Positions 23,608 to 34,702 of a DNA stretch of 64,000 nucleotides are shown piece by piece. Position 1 is the stretch's first letter; the number at the start of each line of letters is the position of its first letter. The stretch is from Lepas anatifera (lineage: Eukaryota > Arthropoda > Thecostraca > Lepadidae): positions 1,009,501-1,073,500 of the forward strand of contig JAOTON010001681.1 in the NCBI GenBank assembly GCA_034440635.1, given 5' to 3'. The notes beneath the pieces were generated by a model that searched no databases, was not told the DNA's origin, and saw only the letters and a program-made list of their open reading frames with translations. A program made the position numbers and the translations under genes.

Positions 23608-24350
23608 AGACAAACCATGACGGATACACAATACATTTAAAGCTGTCCTCTCACGTCCTCATGGAAAACCAGAAGGACCTCCTTAATCAGGGGCGTAGGA
23701 ACGGTTTGAAAAGTGGGGGGGGCCAACCCTAGAGGGGGCCCACCTCAAGGGGGGCCCCAGTCCACGGGGGCCTATAATTTTAAATTTTTTAGATAGCTCG
23801 TTTAGTGTAATAAGGCATGCATGCACACAAGGATGTCAATATATGGAAAATGGAGAAATTAATTTTTTCCTATGATTTCGAGCTGTACCTATTATGATGT
23901 AATAAATCATAGTAAAACGCAAAAAAACAATTTTTGTTTTTTTACCTAGACCCTTTTCCAATACGAAATATATTTTTAAGCTTTTTTTGAGGATTTCAAT
24001 CATTTTTTACCCCGAGCGCGTTTTTTTATATTTACAGATGTTTAGGCCCTTTTCATTACATTTACAAAATTAAGAACTGCTTAGAAAACTATAGACAATG
24101 CTTTGATACCAAATAGCCTCACTTCGCTATGCCTAATCAACTTGTATTTGCTTATTTAATGACGAAAATGGGAACATTTATGTAGGTTATTACTGATCTA
24201 TTCTTTCCATCATTAGAGACTGATTTAGGTAAAGGCTGATCACAATGAATACGCCTAGCTGTATTTCGATGGCTAAAATGCAGAGTTCCAGCATGACTGC
24301 AAGTGCAATGTTGGTACTTGATGGCCAGCTTTGTGATGCCGAGGAGGTGT

Positions 24351-24500
24351 GGGCATGGTGTTATAGTGGTTAGCAACCCTGCTTTCCACGCGACCAACTC
24401 GGGTTTAAGGCACGGCAGATTCCTTGTGCAAGGAGCAATTTGACTCCAAAGAAACCCCTCCAACAGGGAAAGAGTTGGCGACACCATATAACCCTGGCAT
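24351..24500 (+). mobile_element. tRNA-like SINE inside hAT-like copy 1
   Basis: Starts GGGCATGGTGTTATAGTGG with a tRNA-like head, GGTTTAAGGC in the B-box position, and the family body (CCCCTCCAACAGGGAAAGAG). It lacks the final GTTGGTGCGTCG segment. The same SINE is present in copy 2 (57968-58117), so it inserted before the host element duplicated. Confidence 0.85.
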
Positions 24501-25950
24501 CGAAAGACGTCGCGCCTTTCGATGGCTCAGGGACGACTGTTGCTTGGCATTTAGTGCAGGGTCCGTGTCCGATTCATATTTTGTGTTGGGATTGATATGG
24601 AATGGAGTTTGATTGGGCCCAGTTCTCGGGACTCATTTGGAAACACTCAGGTAGTAGGTTCCTTGGCTTTGTTACGAAGCGCTCCTCCTCCAGGGGCTTG
24701 CAGGCAGCGTACTACCGAACTTGAACGTTCCCAGACAAGCTATCGGGGCCGTTTGGGTTTCTTGTTCTATATTACAGTTGCTGATATTTTTATATTCGTT
24801 GCGGGGGCCCACCTCAAAAGGGGGGGCAGTATCCCCCTGACCCCGGTTCCTATGCCTATGCCGCCCAGGGGCCGCCAAATTATCTCGGAGGGCCCCAAAG
24901 TCCAGACCATGGCTCAGGAAACCAGATCAGTCAGCTCAAGGGCTCAGACCAGTGCATTAGCTTTGGGACCAGCTTGTCAAGGGACCCTACATAAGCACAG
25001 CACCCATAGAAGCTCATCACAGGGGAGCTCCAGATTCGCACAGGGTGCCAGATTAGCTTAGGGGCCCGGTTCAGCTCGGAGGTCCCCAGGTCGACTTATG
25101 AAGGGTCTCAAAACAGCCCAAGGGACTTCAAGCTCACGGATCCCAGCTTAGCTCAATGATGCTAGAACAGTTCAGAGGCCCCAGACCAGCTCAGGGCTCT
25201 TGTTCAGTACAGGCCAGCTCAGCTTAGGGGCCCAGATCGGCTGATATAGCGTCCCGTCTCACACCAGCTCAGGGGCTCCATTCAAGCTCACGGCCCCAGC
25301 TTAGCCCAGGGACCCTAGAAGAGTTCAGGGCCCCCATACCAGATCAGAGGCCCCAGTTAAGCACAGCTGTACCCAGATTAGCTCAGGGCCCCAGCTAGGC
25401 TTAGGGGTCCCAGGGTGGCTGATGTAGAGTCTCAGAACACAGTGGCGTAGCCAGGATTCGGCCAAGGAGGGGTCCGACTACCGTCGGGGGCCCCAGGCCG
25501 GGGTTCCCTTAGCAACCGGGCCCATCTCCTATATCTTTTGTATATAATTTTAACATTATAACATTCACACGAAGGAAATTTTGTTATGGCTTTTTAAGCA
25601 TTCATTCTTATTTTGTTTATAGCTTGGTTTTTCGATCCGGCCAAGTGTTGGTAAACTAAGGTCACCAAATATTAAGGATGGCCCATAACTTATATGGTAG
25701 CTTGGCTATAATAACAGCTTTGAGTCATATTTCGGGAAGTTCAATGTTGATGCGCGCATGATGTTAAACCTGAGTCTACCTCAATTCACTCGGGTAATCA
25801 GGCATGAAGTTATTGGAGGTCAGTCGTTTTGAGTACGAAGAAATGATCTACGGGAAATGATTAGCAATTATTTCCCGGTGTCGAATCCATGAACTCTTTA
25901 ATCAGGAAATTTCCAAAGAAACGAAAAAAACGAATAAAGATATAAGGGAT

Positions 25951-26247
25951 ATGGGAGTGTGTCCTGAACGTTACATAACCCCTATTCCGTCGACAGATCC
26001 TGTTGAGATCCAGTTACTTTCTTACCCTTGCTATCTTGTAAACGAGCAAATTACCAAGACAAAAGGCGCCCAAGATATCTATCGCTTTGGCTCACTCTGT
26101 TATTGTTATTTTCAACCTTGCATACCTATTTATCTTTTTGGGATTATGCTCATCAATTTCTGTCATTACCCTAGTTTGTCTGGTTTCCTACGAAAATATT
26201 GGAATGTAATGAGGAATGTATTTATTGGTGTTAAGCTACTCGATTAA
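25951..26247 (+). CDS. ORF shared by both hAT-like copies, unknown
   Basis: 98 codons (reads PSTDPVEIQLLSYPCYLVN, then YRFGSLCYCYFQPC). The inverted copy 2 carries a matching frame at 56305-56532 on the minus strand, with the STDPVEIQLLSYPC part identical and the end truncated. No domain recognised. Preservation between copies may only reflect recent duplication, so coding function is doubtful. Confidence 0.2.
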   Translation: MGVCPERYITPIPSTDPVEIQLLSYPCYLVNEQITKTKGAQDIYRFGSLCYCYFQPCIPIYLFGIMLINFCHYPSLSGFLRKYWNVMRNVFIGVKLLD

Positions 26248-27136
26248 AAATTTATTAGCCCTGTTCGATTTGCTCTTATGATAAAATCATATTAATTTTT
26301 GCCTTTCCTTCGATAATGGTGCCTGATCGACATGTTTCAATTTGTCCTTTTTAGTACGCAACAGGGGTAGGTACATTTTTTCCGAGGCATATGATTTTGA
26401 AAATTTTTATTTGAGCTCTGGACCCACCTAACACCAACACTTGGCGGCACTCACAAAGATAATTTTCGGCCGCTCTCCCGCTCTCCCTGAGAGTGATTCA
26501 CGACGCCTCTTGATCAAAACTGGGGGCCCCTGAGAATCTCTCGGGGCTCCTGAGATTAATTATTGGCAGCGCCTCTGAGACTAATTATTGGGCCCCCCAG
26601 ATTTGATCTGGAGGGGGGAGGGGCTGAGACTGACTATCGTGGCCATCCAGATTAGCTATTGGGGTCCCCTGAGACTGTCTTTGGGGTGGGGGAGGGGGCT
26701 GGGAATGACTTCCGACAGCCCTCTGAGACTTACTCTAGGGCGCCCCTGAGACAAACACCCGGGGGGGGTGGAATCACCTCTGAGACTGTGTCTTTGGCGT
26801 TCCTGAAACTGACTCTCGGAGGCTCCAGATTAGCTCTCGTGGGCCTAAGGCTAACTCCGGGCCCGTGAAACCAAAAATCGGGAGCACCTCTGGTAATTAC
26901 TCTCAGAACCCTGAGATTAACTCTCGGATGTCTCTGAGACTGACAACCGGGAGCCCTCTGAGACTAGCTTTTGGGTGCTCCCTGAGATTGACTCTTGGGG
27001 CCGCTTATACCAAAACTCGGGGGGGGGGCACAGCCTGAGGCTAAATCTCGAGGGCTCCCAAAATTACCCCTCTGGGGCCCCCTGAAACCAGCACTCTGCA
27101 GATCAAATTGGACTAACTCTCGGACCCCCAGATTAA

Positions 27137-28160
27137 CCCTCGCCCCCACCGGGGGGGCCATCGATGGCCCCCCTAAGGTTTTTCGTAAATAGCAGAAAAA
27201 CGACGAGGCGCAGCACCGCGGTTGAGGGCTCTACCTCTCACTGCATCATTTTCCCATCATCCCTGAAATTTTTTACCCCGGTCACCCAAGGTCAGGTCAC
27301 CAGACGAGGTCAACCAAGGTCACCTCACTTCACCTTTAGAGCTCTGTAAGAGCTACATTTCAAAGTCGATCGATTTGAAACTTCCTACACTTCATGACCC
27401 CTCCAGGGTCTACAAGGTGTATATCCGGGATTTTTCGATTTCGTGCCCTGAGGTCAGGTCACGAGGCGACCTCTCCCATTGGAAAAGCATGGGGAAAAGC
27501 TATTTCATGATATAAAAGCCACAAAAATGATTGCAAATACTCAGACTGCTCAGAACAACGTTTTTGGACACCCTTTCACGGATCCCAGGGGTCATATTTG
27601 CCCTTTGACTTTTCCAAGGTCATCCAAGGTCACCAGAGGTCAAAAACAGTATTTTGACAATAACTTTTGACCTAATTGAGCTAGAGCGGTGAAACAAACA
27701 CCATCGTGTTTGTCTTGTCACTGGCTTTCAGTTGATATACGGCAAGGTCACTTTTTGACCTTTCGTGACCTCAGGTCATATTAGGTCACGAGGTGACCTC
27801 TGGCGGTCAAACCACTGGCGGGAGGTCTTTACGTTCCACATAGCGGAAAAAGAACTGGCAATTTGCTATCAAATGTACTTTACCAGGCCTCAATAGCTCT
27901 AATGACATAAGAGTTATGCCCAGTTGGCTTAATCATTGCATATTTGAGTGAAAATAGCCGATCTTGACCTAATTTGACCTCTGGAGGTCAAACCATTGAC
28001 CTGAGCACTAAAACATGCGAAGTAATTTCTTACTGAATTCACGCGAGCTTTCTATTGCACTTTGCAGATTTGCGCTAACGCCCATATTGTCGGAGTTAGA
28101 GGGGGGCATCGATGGCCCCCCGGTGGGGCGAAGGTGGCGCCGGACCCCCGGTGGGGCGGG
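27137..28160 (+). mobile_element. TTAA-type MITE, complete (1,024 bp)
   Basis: Flanked by TTAA at 27133-27136 and 28161-28164. Ends are CCCTCGCCCCCACCGGGG and the inverse of CCCGCCCCACCGGGG. TTAA duplication with CCC-starting inverted repeats is the piggyBac signature. The interior has no transposase and is packed with TGACCT/AGGTCA motifs, including AGGTCA-ACCA-AGGTCA at 27307-27322. The homologous position in copy 2 of the host element (55309-55312) is an undisturbed TTAA, a natural empty site. Confidence 0.92.
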
Positions 28161-28169
28161 TTAACTCTC

Positions 28170-30130
28170 GGAGCCACCTGAAACTAAATGTTGACTCCTG
28201 AGAGAGAAACCCGTGAGACTATGAGGGCCCCCTGAGACCGATTCTTGGGGTGCTCTGAGACTCACTCTTGGGGTTCTATGAGACAGACTCTCAGGGGGAC
28301 CCCGAGACCGAATCTCGGGGTCCCCTAAGACAGACTCTTGGGGTCCCCTTGACCGACTCTTGGGGTTCTCTGAGACTGACTCTCAGGGGCCCCTCTGAAA
28401 TAGACTGTTGCAGGGCCCTGAGAACCACTCTCTAGGGGGGCCCTGAGACTAGGTCGGCCCCCTCCCCTGAGACAGACTCCCGGGGCCCCTGGTACCGACT
28501 TTTTGGGGCCCCTGATACCAGCCCTCAGGGGCCCCCGAAATCTACTTTCGGGGGCCTTGAGACCGACTCTCAGGGCGGGGGCCGTGAGGCCGACTCGGGA
28601 CGCCCTGAGAACGAATCTTCAGGGGCCCCTGAGACTAACTCTGGGGGTCACGTGATCAGAGAATCCTTTGCAGTGGTTCAGATTGGCCCAATGGGTGGGG
28701 GTCTGCGGACGCCTAGGGCCCCCTTGGCTACACCACTGCATCCACACTTTCGGGGCCCTCCGAAATCACCATTTGGAGGCCCCTAAAATAATTGTTCCCC
28801 TAAACCAATACTCCGGAGCCCCTTGATACTGATGCCCGGGGGTCCTAAGACCAAGCTCGGGGTCCCACTTAGATCAGGCTCAGGGGCACCCTTAGACCCA
28901 TGCTCGCGCTTTTCTCAGGAGTAACTCGACACCGATGTTCCGGGGCCCTCAAGATCAATATTTCGAGCCCCCCCGAGACTAATGCTTGGTACTCTGGAGC
29001 CCCTCGATGCCGATACTCAGGGGTCCTGAACCCAGGTCACGGGGTCCCTGGGACCAAACTCTGGGTCTCATGAGGCCAATGCTCGTGCTTCACTCATGAG
29101 TCCCTCGATATCAATAGTCGGGGGCACCCCGAGGGGATCCTGAACCCCTGAGACCAAGCTCGAGGGGACCCTGAGACCAAGCACGGATGCTCCCTGAGAC
29201 CAAGCTCGAGGGCCCCCTGACACCAAGCTCGGGGGTTCCTTGAGACCAAGCTCGAGACCCCGTGAGACCAAGATCGAAAGGCCCGTGAGACCAAACATCG
29301 AAAGGCCCATGAGACCAAGCTTGCCCCCCTGAGACCAAGCTCGGTTGTCTCCTGAGAACAAGCTCGGGGCCCCTGAGACCAAGCTCAGGCGTTCCCTGAG
29401 ACCAAGCTCGGAGGGCCCCTCACACCGAGCTCGGGGCCCCTGAGACAAAGCTCGGGGGGCGCTGAGACCAAGCTCGATGGCCCTCTGAGACCAAGATCAG
29501 GGCCCCCCCGAGACCAATGCTCGTGTTTTCCAGTGCATACGGTCAGCCTTATGCATCAGATGCCCTCGGATGCCCCCTGAAACCAAGCTCGAGGGCCCCT
29601 GACACTAAGTGAGGGGAGAGGGGGCCTGAGACCAAGTTTGGGGATATCCCTGAGACCAAGCTCGGGGGTCCCCTGAGACCAAGCTCGGGAGGCCTGAGAC
29701 CAAGCTCGGGGGTTATCTGAGACCAAGCTCGGAGGGCTCCCTGACACCAAGCTCGGGGGGCCCCTGAGACCAAGCTCGGGGGCCCTGAGACCAAACTCGA
29801 AAGGCCCCCTGAGACCAAGCTCGGAAGGCCCCCTGAGACCAAGCTCGGAGGGCCCCCAGACACCAAGCTCGGGCCCCTGAGACCAAGATCGGGGGCCCCT
29901 GAGACCAAAATCGAAAGGCCCGTGAGACCGAGCTCGGGGAGGAGGGGCCCTGAGACCAAGCTCGGGGGCCCTGAGGCCAAGCTCGGGGGCCCTGAGGCCA
30001 AGCTCGGGACCCCCTGAGACTGAGCGCAGGGGTCCCCCAAGATCAATATTAGGTACTCCGGAGCCCTCGATACCAATTATCGAGGGCCTCCTGAGACCAA
30101 GCTCGGGAGGCCCCCCACCGAGACCAAGCT
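28170..30130. repeat. G/C-rich array, GAGACCAAGCTCG unit, copy 1
   Basis: Roughly 80 irregular units of 20-30 bp of the type CCCCTGAGACCAAGCTCGGGG. The left part varies toward CTGAGACTGACTCTCGGGG. A TGCATAAGGTCAGCC boundary block recurs at about 29535 and 30165. Frames crossing it give Leu-Val-Ser-Gly-Pro repeats that are not genes. The counterpart is at 53200-55300. Confidence 0.9.
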
Positions 30131-30982
30131 CAGGGGCCCCTGAGATCAATTTTTGTGTTTTTAGTGCATAAGGTCAGCCCAAGGGGGTCCGCGGACCCCA
30201 GGGACCCCCTCCCCTGGCTGCACCACTGTCAGAACATCTCAAGGGACCCATTCAAGCTCACGGCCGCCAGGTCAGTGGCTGTAAAGCCTTATAGGGGTCC
30301 CAGACCATCTCAGGGGCCCTCAGTTCAACACAGGGGCCCATATTAGCTCTGATGACCAGATAAACTTAAGGGCCCGGATCATCCAGGGGCCCCTTGTCGG
30401 CATATTTGGGGTTTCAGAACAGTTCAGGGTTTCAATTAAAGCTTATAACAGAATTCCAGAGCATGGGCCCTATTCCTGTGTAGGGGTCTCAGATAAGTTT
30501 AGGGTCTTCTGTGCATCACAGGGGATCCAGATTAGCTCAAAGGACAATATTAACTTTACCGTCCCAGCTCAGCTCAGGGGCCCCCCAGGTCGGTGGATGT
30601 AGGTTTTGGCCAACTCACGGGGCCCTGTTCAAGGTTACGGCTCCTAGCTCAGTTTAGACATCCTAGAACAGTTCATGCTGCCCAAACCATCTCCGGGGCG
30701 CTCAGTTCAGCTCAAAGAGCCCAGATTAGCTCGTATGGTATCAGAGGCCAGTTCAGGGGCCCCGAGAAGCTCAGGGGCCTTAAAATCAACTCATAGGACC
30801 TCAACTTAGTTTAGGGACACAAGTAAGTTTAACGGGGTTCCGGGGCAAGCTATCGGGCCAGTTTGAGTTTCTCGCTTGATATTACAGTTGTTGATATTCT
30901 TACCTCCGTTGCGGGGGCCCATCCCAGAAAAGTGGGGGCCAGTGGCCCCTGGCCCCCCGGTTCCTACGCCTATGTCCTTAAT

Positions 30983-32895
30983 CTCGGCTTAAACTGTCAT
31001 ATTCAGCGCCAATATGACCCAAAAGAAAAACAAACAAATCTGGAGCTGCTGTACCGCGACATTTTGCGCCTGGAACATCAGAACACGGTGCAAGTCACCC
31101 AGGACCTTAAGATACTTCTGGCAGCAGAGGGAAAAAAGATCAGGAACCCGAAAAAGAGCGTCCTACTTACCCGCGACTTACGAAGCGCTGCGAAGGAGCT
31201 CCGTGAAAATGAAGAAATCGTGGTGCGGAGGGCTGACAAGCCGTCATCGTATGTCATCATGAATAAAGCAGATTACCTGAGCAAGATGGATGCCGTCCTC
31301 AACGACACAACGAAGTTCAAACGAACGTGTAACAACATCAAGTCCCACAAGGCAAAAAGTGAACCGTATAATTCGCTCCGTCAACAGTAAGCAAGATGAC
31401 ATCAAACTTGCTGAAATTTAAGGCGAATATGAACCTGGCTATGCATATGGCAACATTAAGACTCACATGGCCGGGAACCCGGTACGCCCAATCATCTCCC
31501 AGATTCCTACTGCCACCTACCTCCTTTCTAAGAAACTGAACCAGCTGATTACTCCATACATACCAGCTAAGTACTGTCTTAAGTCCACCACCAATTTCGT
31601 CGACATTATTCAAAGCAATCAACCCACAGGCATCCTCGCGTCTCTGGACGTAGAGGGTCTTTTTAGCAACGTGCCTGTCAGTGAGACCATCGACACCATC
31701 ATAAACAATATATTCCATCACCCGCGCCTTCCACCTCTAAAAATACCACCCGAGCTCCTCGGGAATCTGCTGCACGCATGCACAACTGAAGCTGTGTTTT
31801 TGAGCCCCCGTGGGCAGCTATATACCCAGATCGACGGGGTAGCCATGGGCACTCCACTGGGGTGCTTATTTACGAACGCGTACATGTGGAAAATAGAGTG
31901 CTCGAATCTGTGGAGAAAAAACCTAGCATCTACTGCCGATACTTAGACGACATACTCTGTCAAACAGAAACCAAAGAAGACCTGGAAGCCCTCAAAAGTG
32001 CACTCGAAGAGATGTCTGACCTCAGATTCACAATTGAGTACGGCGTCAACCAAAAACTTCCATTTCTAGACCCGAAATCGATGCTTCGAGCGGAAAATTT
32101 CAAACAAAAGTGTTTAGAAAACCCACCAACAACGGACGGTGCATGAACGGCGCAAGTGAATGTCCTGAACGATATCGCAAAGGTACCATAAGAGCCTACA
32201 TCCGCCGCGCACTGAAGTACTGTAGCACCTGGAGCGCCTACAACGAAGAACTCAACACCATCAAGCAAATGCTGATCAACAACGGTTTTTCTAACACAGA
32301 AGTCGATAAGGAGACTCAGGACCTAATTGACCATCACCAGCAGCCTGAAAACCACGCGACACACCCAACAACAGTGCCAATCAAGCTTTACTATGAAGGC
32401 CTAATATCGCCATCCTATAAGCTTGATGAGCGAGTTCTAAAATCAATCATCAGAGAAAACGTCAGGCCTGTGCAAGAAAGATCCAATATCCAACTCATCA
32501 TCTATTACAAGAGTCGGAAAGTATCAAATCTGGCGATCTGCACCCGAAGAATGGATACATGCGACGAAATGTAGTCTATAGTTTCTCCTGCCCCACAGCG
32601 ATTGCAAGCGCCGTCCCGAACCTGTAGACTACATAGGCGCCACAACAACAACGCTATCTCGCCGCATGACCATGCACCTCCAGGGTGGACACGCCCCGTA
32701 CCAGCACATGATGGACCAACACAAACACCAAATATCTAGGCAAGACTTAGACGATAATGTGACAGTCCTAGACTCAAACCCCAGCCAGCAAAAGCTTTGG
32801 ATCCTGGAAGCTCTCTGGGTAAACCAAGAGTTACCAGTGATCAACAAACAGCTGAAGCTTACTGCTGAGACACACCTTTTTGGCAGCGCCTTCTA
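30983..32895 (+). pseudogene. PLE-3 reverse transcriptase and GIY-YIG endonuclease
   Basis: Order on the plus strand: RQYDPKEKQ, LYRDILRLE, LRENEEIVVRRADKPSSYVI (fingers), then after a frameshift YEPGYAYGNIKTHMAGNPV and PIISQIPTATYLLSKKLN. GILASLDVEGLFSNVP (first catalytic Asp), DGVAMGTPLGCLF, YCRYLDDILC (YLDD box at 31940-31951), FRKPTNNG, YIRRALKYCS and a basic linker ending YYKSRKVSNL follow. The endonuclease is DYIGATTTTLSRRMTMHLQG to the FGSAF end. Unlike PLE-1 and PLE-4 the catalytic YxDD pair is intact. At least four frameshifts or stops (about 31388, 31415, 31885, 32105, 32590) make it inactive. Confidence 0.9.
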
Positions 32896-33256
32896 ATGCT
32901 GTACTTCGCATGATGTCTCGCAGTTTCACTTTAAGTTATTCATCTTCATTCACTCCTTCATTCATTGTGTTTTTTTTTGTATTTAGCTGTCATCATGAAT
33001 TGTGTATGAATTTGATCGTAACCTTACATGGTATTTTAATTTTTGCGATACCGTTCGTGTAATTTCTATATTCGCAAAAGATATTTAACCCATAAACTTA
33101 AACATATTTCTTCTCTCTCCAGCCTAGTTAATTTCAGATTGTTGAAAGTGTCCCATAACCATTTGCAGTGTTTTTAGTGAACAATTCAAAAAGCTTAGAT
33201 TCTTCGTAATGTGGACAGTATTCGAACGACATCCGATTAGTTTTCATGTTTTGTTT

Positions 33257-33308
33257 AATTGTATTTCTGATGATGAAAGTCGAATCTTTCGAAACATGTC
33301 AAACAATT
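33257..33308 (+). ncRNA. Hammerhead ribozyme motif, right end of PLE-3
   Basis: AATTG (33257-33261), TA, TTT, CTGATGA (33267-33273), extra T33274, stem II GAAAG/CTTTC (33275-33290), GAA, palindromic ACATGT (33294-33299), cleavage base C33300, AAACAATT. Stem I is TTT/AAA plus AATTG/CAATT across a TA bulge. An ATG lies inside stem III and opens the MSNNSTYG reading seen in the left copy. Confidence 0.82.
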
Positions 33309-33907
33309 CCACATACGGGTGATTTATTCATAAACTATCCAACAATAGTAAGCGACTAATCAGAGAACTAGAAAAACAAAACAAAAACAGGCGATAAAAG
33401 CATCATATGCTCGGGCATTCAACCATCAATGTTTGATTGAAACCCTGTTGCCAAAGTATACAAATATATATATATATATATATTGGTGTACGTCGGCAAA
33501 ATATCTTCTTGTAAACATATTTTATTGAAGACGAGGGAAAGCTTGCATTTTAGTATTTTCTTTGTGGTGTTTTCGATGTTACGTATGGTTTTCCTGGGTT
33601 CTTCTTGTAACGAACCAATAAGGTTACCAAAATTCATATATTATGGCCTTTTCTGACGTTTCAGAGTACCTACTCCATTTTCAAAGAAATATGTATCATA
33701 GTTTGATCTAATTATGCACTTAAACACTCAATACTTGATTATAAAAACAACGATAAGGTTAACATGATTACGATTTGTGCGATTTGTGCTAGGTGCTGTC
33801 TAATCTTACGTACCAGTATGAGAAACAAGTAAGTTAGTTGATTATTTATCGTGAGAAATTCTTTCGACCTCTGCTAGTAGAAGGCAAGTAAACAACACCT
33901 AAGATTT

Positions 33908-34700
33908 TCACCCTACACTAGGTCGGCTGAAAATCTCTAGGATATTCGGCGATTCTGCTTGAACGTTTATGGCGGGGCTATTTTGGGCGATGAGTAGGGC
34001 CTCCAGGATGGCAAGGCGCCGCTTGTCGTTGGCTCGGCCGATGATGGTCGTTTGCTCTACTAGGTCCTTTCTTGTGAGCTCTGTTTTGTGTTTTTGTTTG
34101 TCGTGTTCTTTAATTGATCCAGACTGAAGATGCATGGTGAGTCTCCTTGCGATGGTAATGGTTGTCATACCAATGTAGCACATGTCTTTTCGAAGCAGAC
34201 AGTCTTCGTGGGTACATTCATATTTTTATACCACATTGGTTTGCTTTAGCTTGTCCTTGGATTTGTTGATGTTGTTCTGGATGAGTAGGCTGCTGACTTT
34301 GCCACTCTTGTAGTAGATGACGATGTTCAGGTTGGTGTCCTTGTTGGTGCATGTCACGTTGCTTTCGATGATTTTGCGGATGGCCCGTTCGTGGTTTTTG
34401 CATGATGATGTTATTTGATTTTGGTAATAAATCTTCAGGGTCTTGGTCTTGCTCTTGGCTGCTTTTGCGGTCTCATGTTGTTGTGAAAGTACTTTTTGGA
34501 TGGCAGAGTCCACTTCAATGTTTTTGTAGCCGTTGTTAACGAGAAGTTGTTTTGACCTCTGTAGTTCTTGGTGAACTGAGTTCCAGTCCGAGCAGTGTGA
34601 CATGGCTCGCCGGATGAAGGCGTTGATCACAACCCGTCGATACCGATCTGGGCACTCACTAGCTGCATTCATGCAGTCTCCTGCGTTTGTTGGTTTTCGG
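33908..34700 (-). pseudogene. PLE-4 linker and GIY-YIG endonuclease
   Basis: Minus strand: YRKPTNAGDCMNAASECP, FIRRAMSHCSDW, SKQLLVNNGY, LKIYYQNQITSS, IVIYYKSGKVSSLL, TNVV then a TAA stop, KYECTHEDCLLRKDMCYIGM, RRLTMHLQSGSIKEH, LAILEALLIAQNSPAIN. VVxKYE is the GIY equivalent, CTHEDC the cysteine insert and YIGM the YIG motif. The plus-strand copy reads TAT (Tyr) where this copy has TAA, so one point mutation makes the break in the GIY motif. Confidence 0.88.
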
Positions 34701-34702
34701 TA

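Larger units (their letters stand above)
25440..30228. mobile_element. Nested hAT-like element in copy 1 (4,789 bp)
   Basis: 8-bp duplications TCAGAACA at 25432-25439 and 30229-30236; termini CAGTGGCGTAGCCAGG and the inverse of CAGTGGTGCAGCCAGG. It lies wholly inside the 7.3-kb element. The interior has AT-rich DNA, two kinds of G/C-rich array and a TTAA MITE, with no transposase. The corresponding element in copy 2 spans 53119-57030. Confidence 0.9.
23688..30974. mobile_element. Large hAT-like element, copy 1 (7,287 bp)
   Basis: Flanked by perfect 8-bp duplications TCCTTAAT (23680-23687 and 30975-30982), the target length of hAT elements. Termini are CAGGGGCGTAGGAACG on the left and the inverse of CATAGGCGTAGGAACC on the right. 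The interior has no recognisable transposase, so it is non-autonomous. It contains a SINE, AT-rich blocks, a nested CAGTGGCG-type element, a TTAA MITE and long G/C-rich tandem arrays. A second copy sits inverted at 52370-58719 with a different target duplication. Confidence 0.92.
23434..33400 (+). mobile_element. PLE-3: Penelope-like element, split by a 7.3-kb transposon
   Basis: The left boundary carries an inverted terminal-repeat piece (minus strand, about 23434-23640) with a hammerhead motif. The PLE ORF then starts to read LMENQKDLLNL up to 23687, is cut by the hAT-like element 23688-30974, and resumes in frame at 30983 with the 8-bp duplication TCCTTAAT on both sides. The body runs to the endonuclease end at 32895. 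A plus-oriented terminal repeat with a second hammerhead motif follows (to about 33390). Terminal repeats in inverted orientation at the two ends are typical for Penelope elements. Confidence 0.88.

Noticed and set aside
28674..28736. A third nested hAT element ending CTACACCACTG
   Set aside because: CAGTGG-like strings lie 63 bp apart, but no 8-bp duplication could be found; left out of the element list.
29549..30149. 175- and 197-aa Leu-Val-Ser-Gly-Pro proteins (and their copy-2 counterparts)
   Set aside because: Translation of the GAGACCAAGCTCG array; both strands and several frames open alike.
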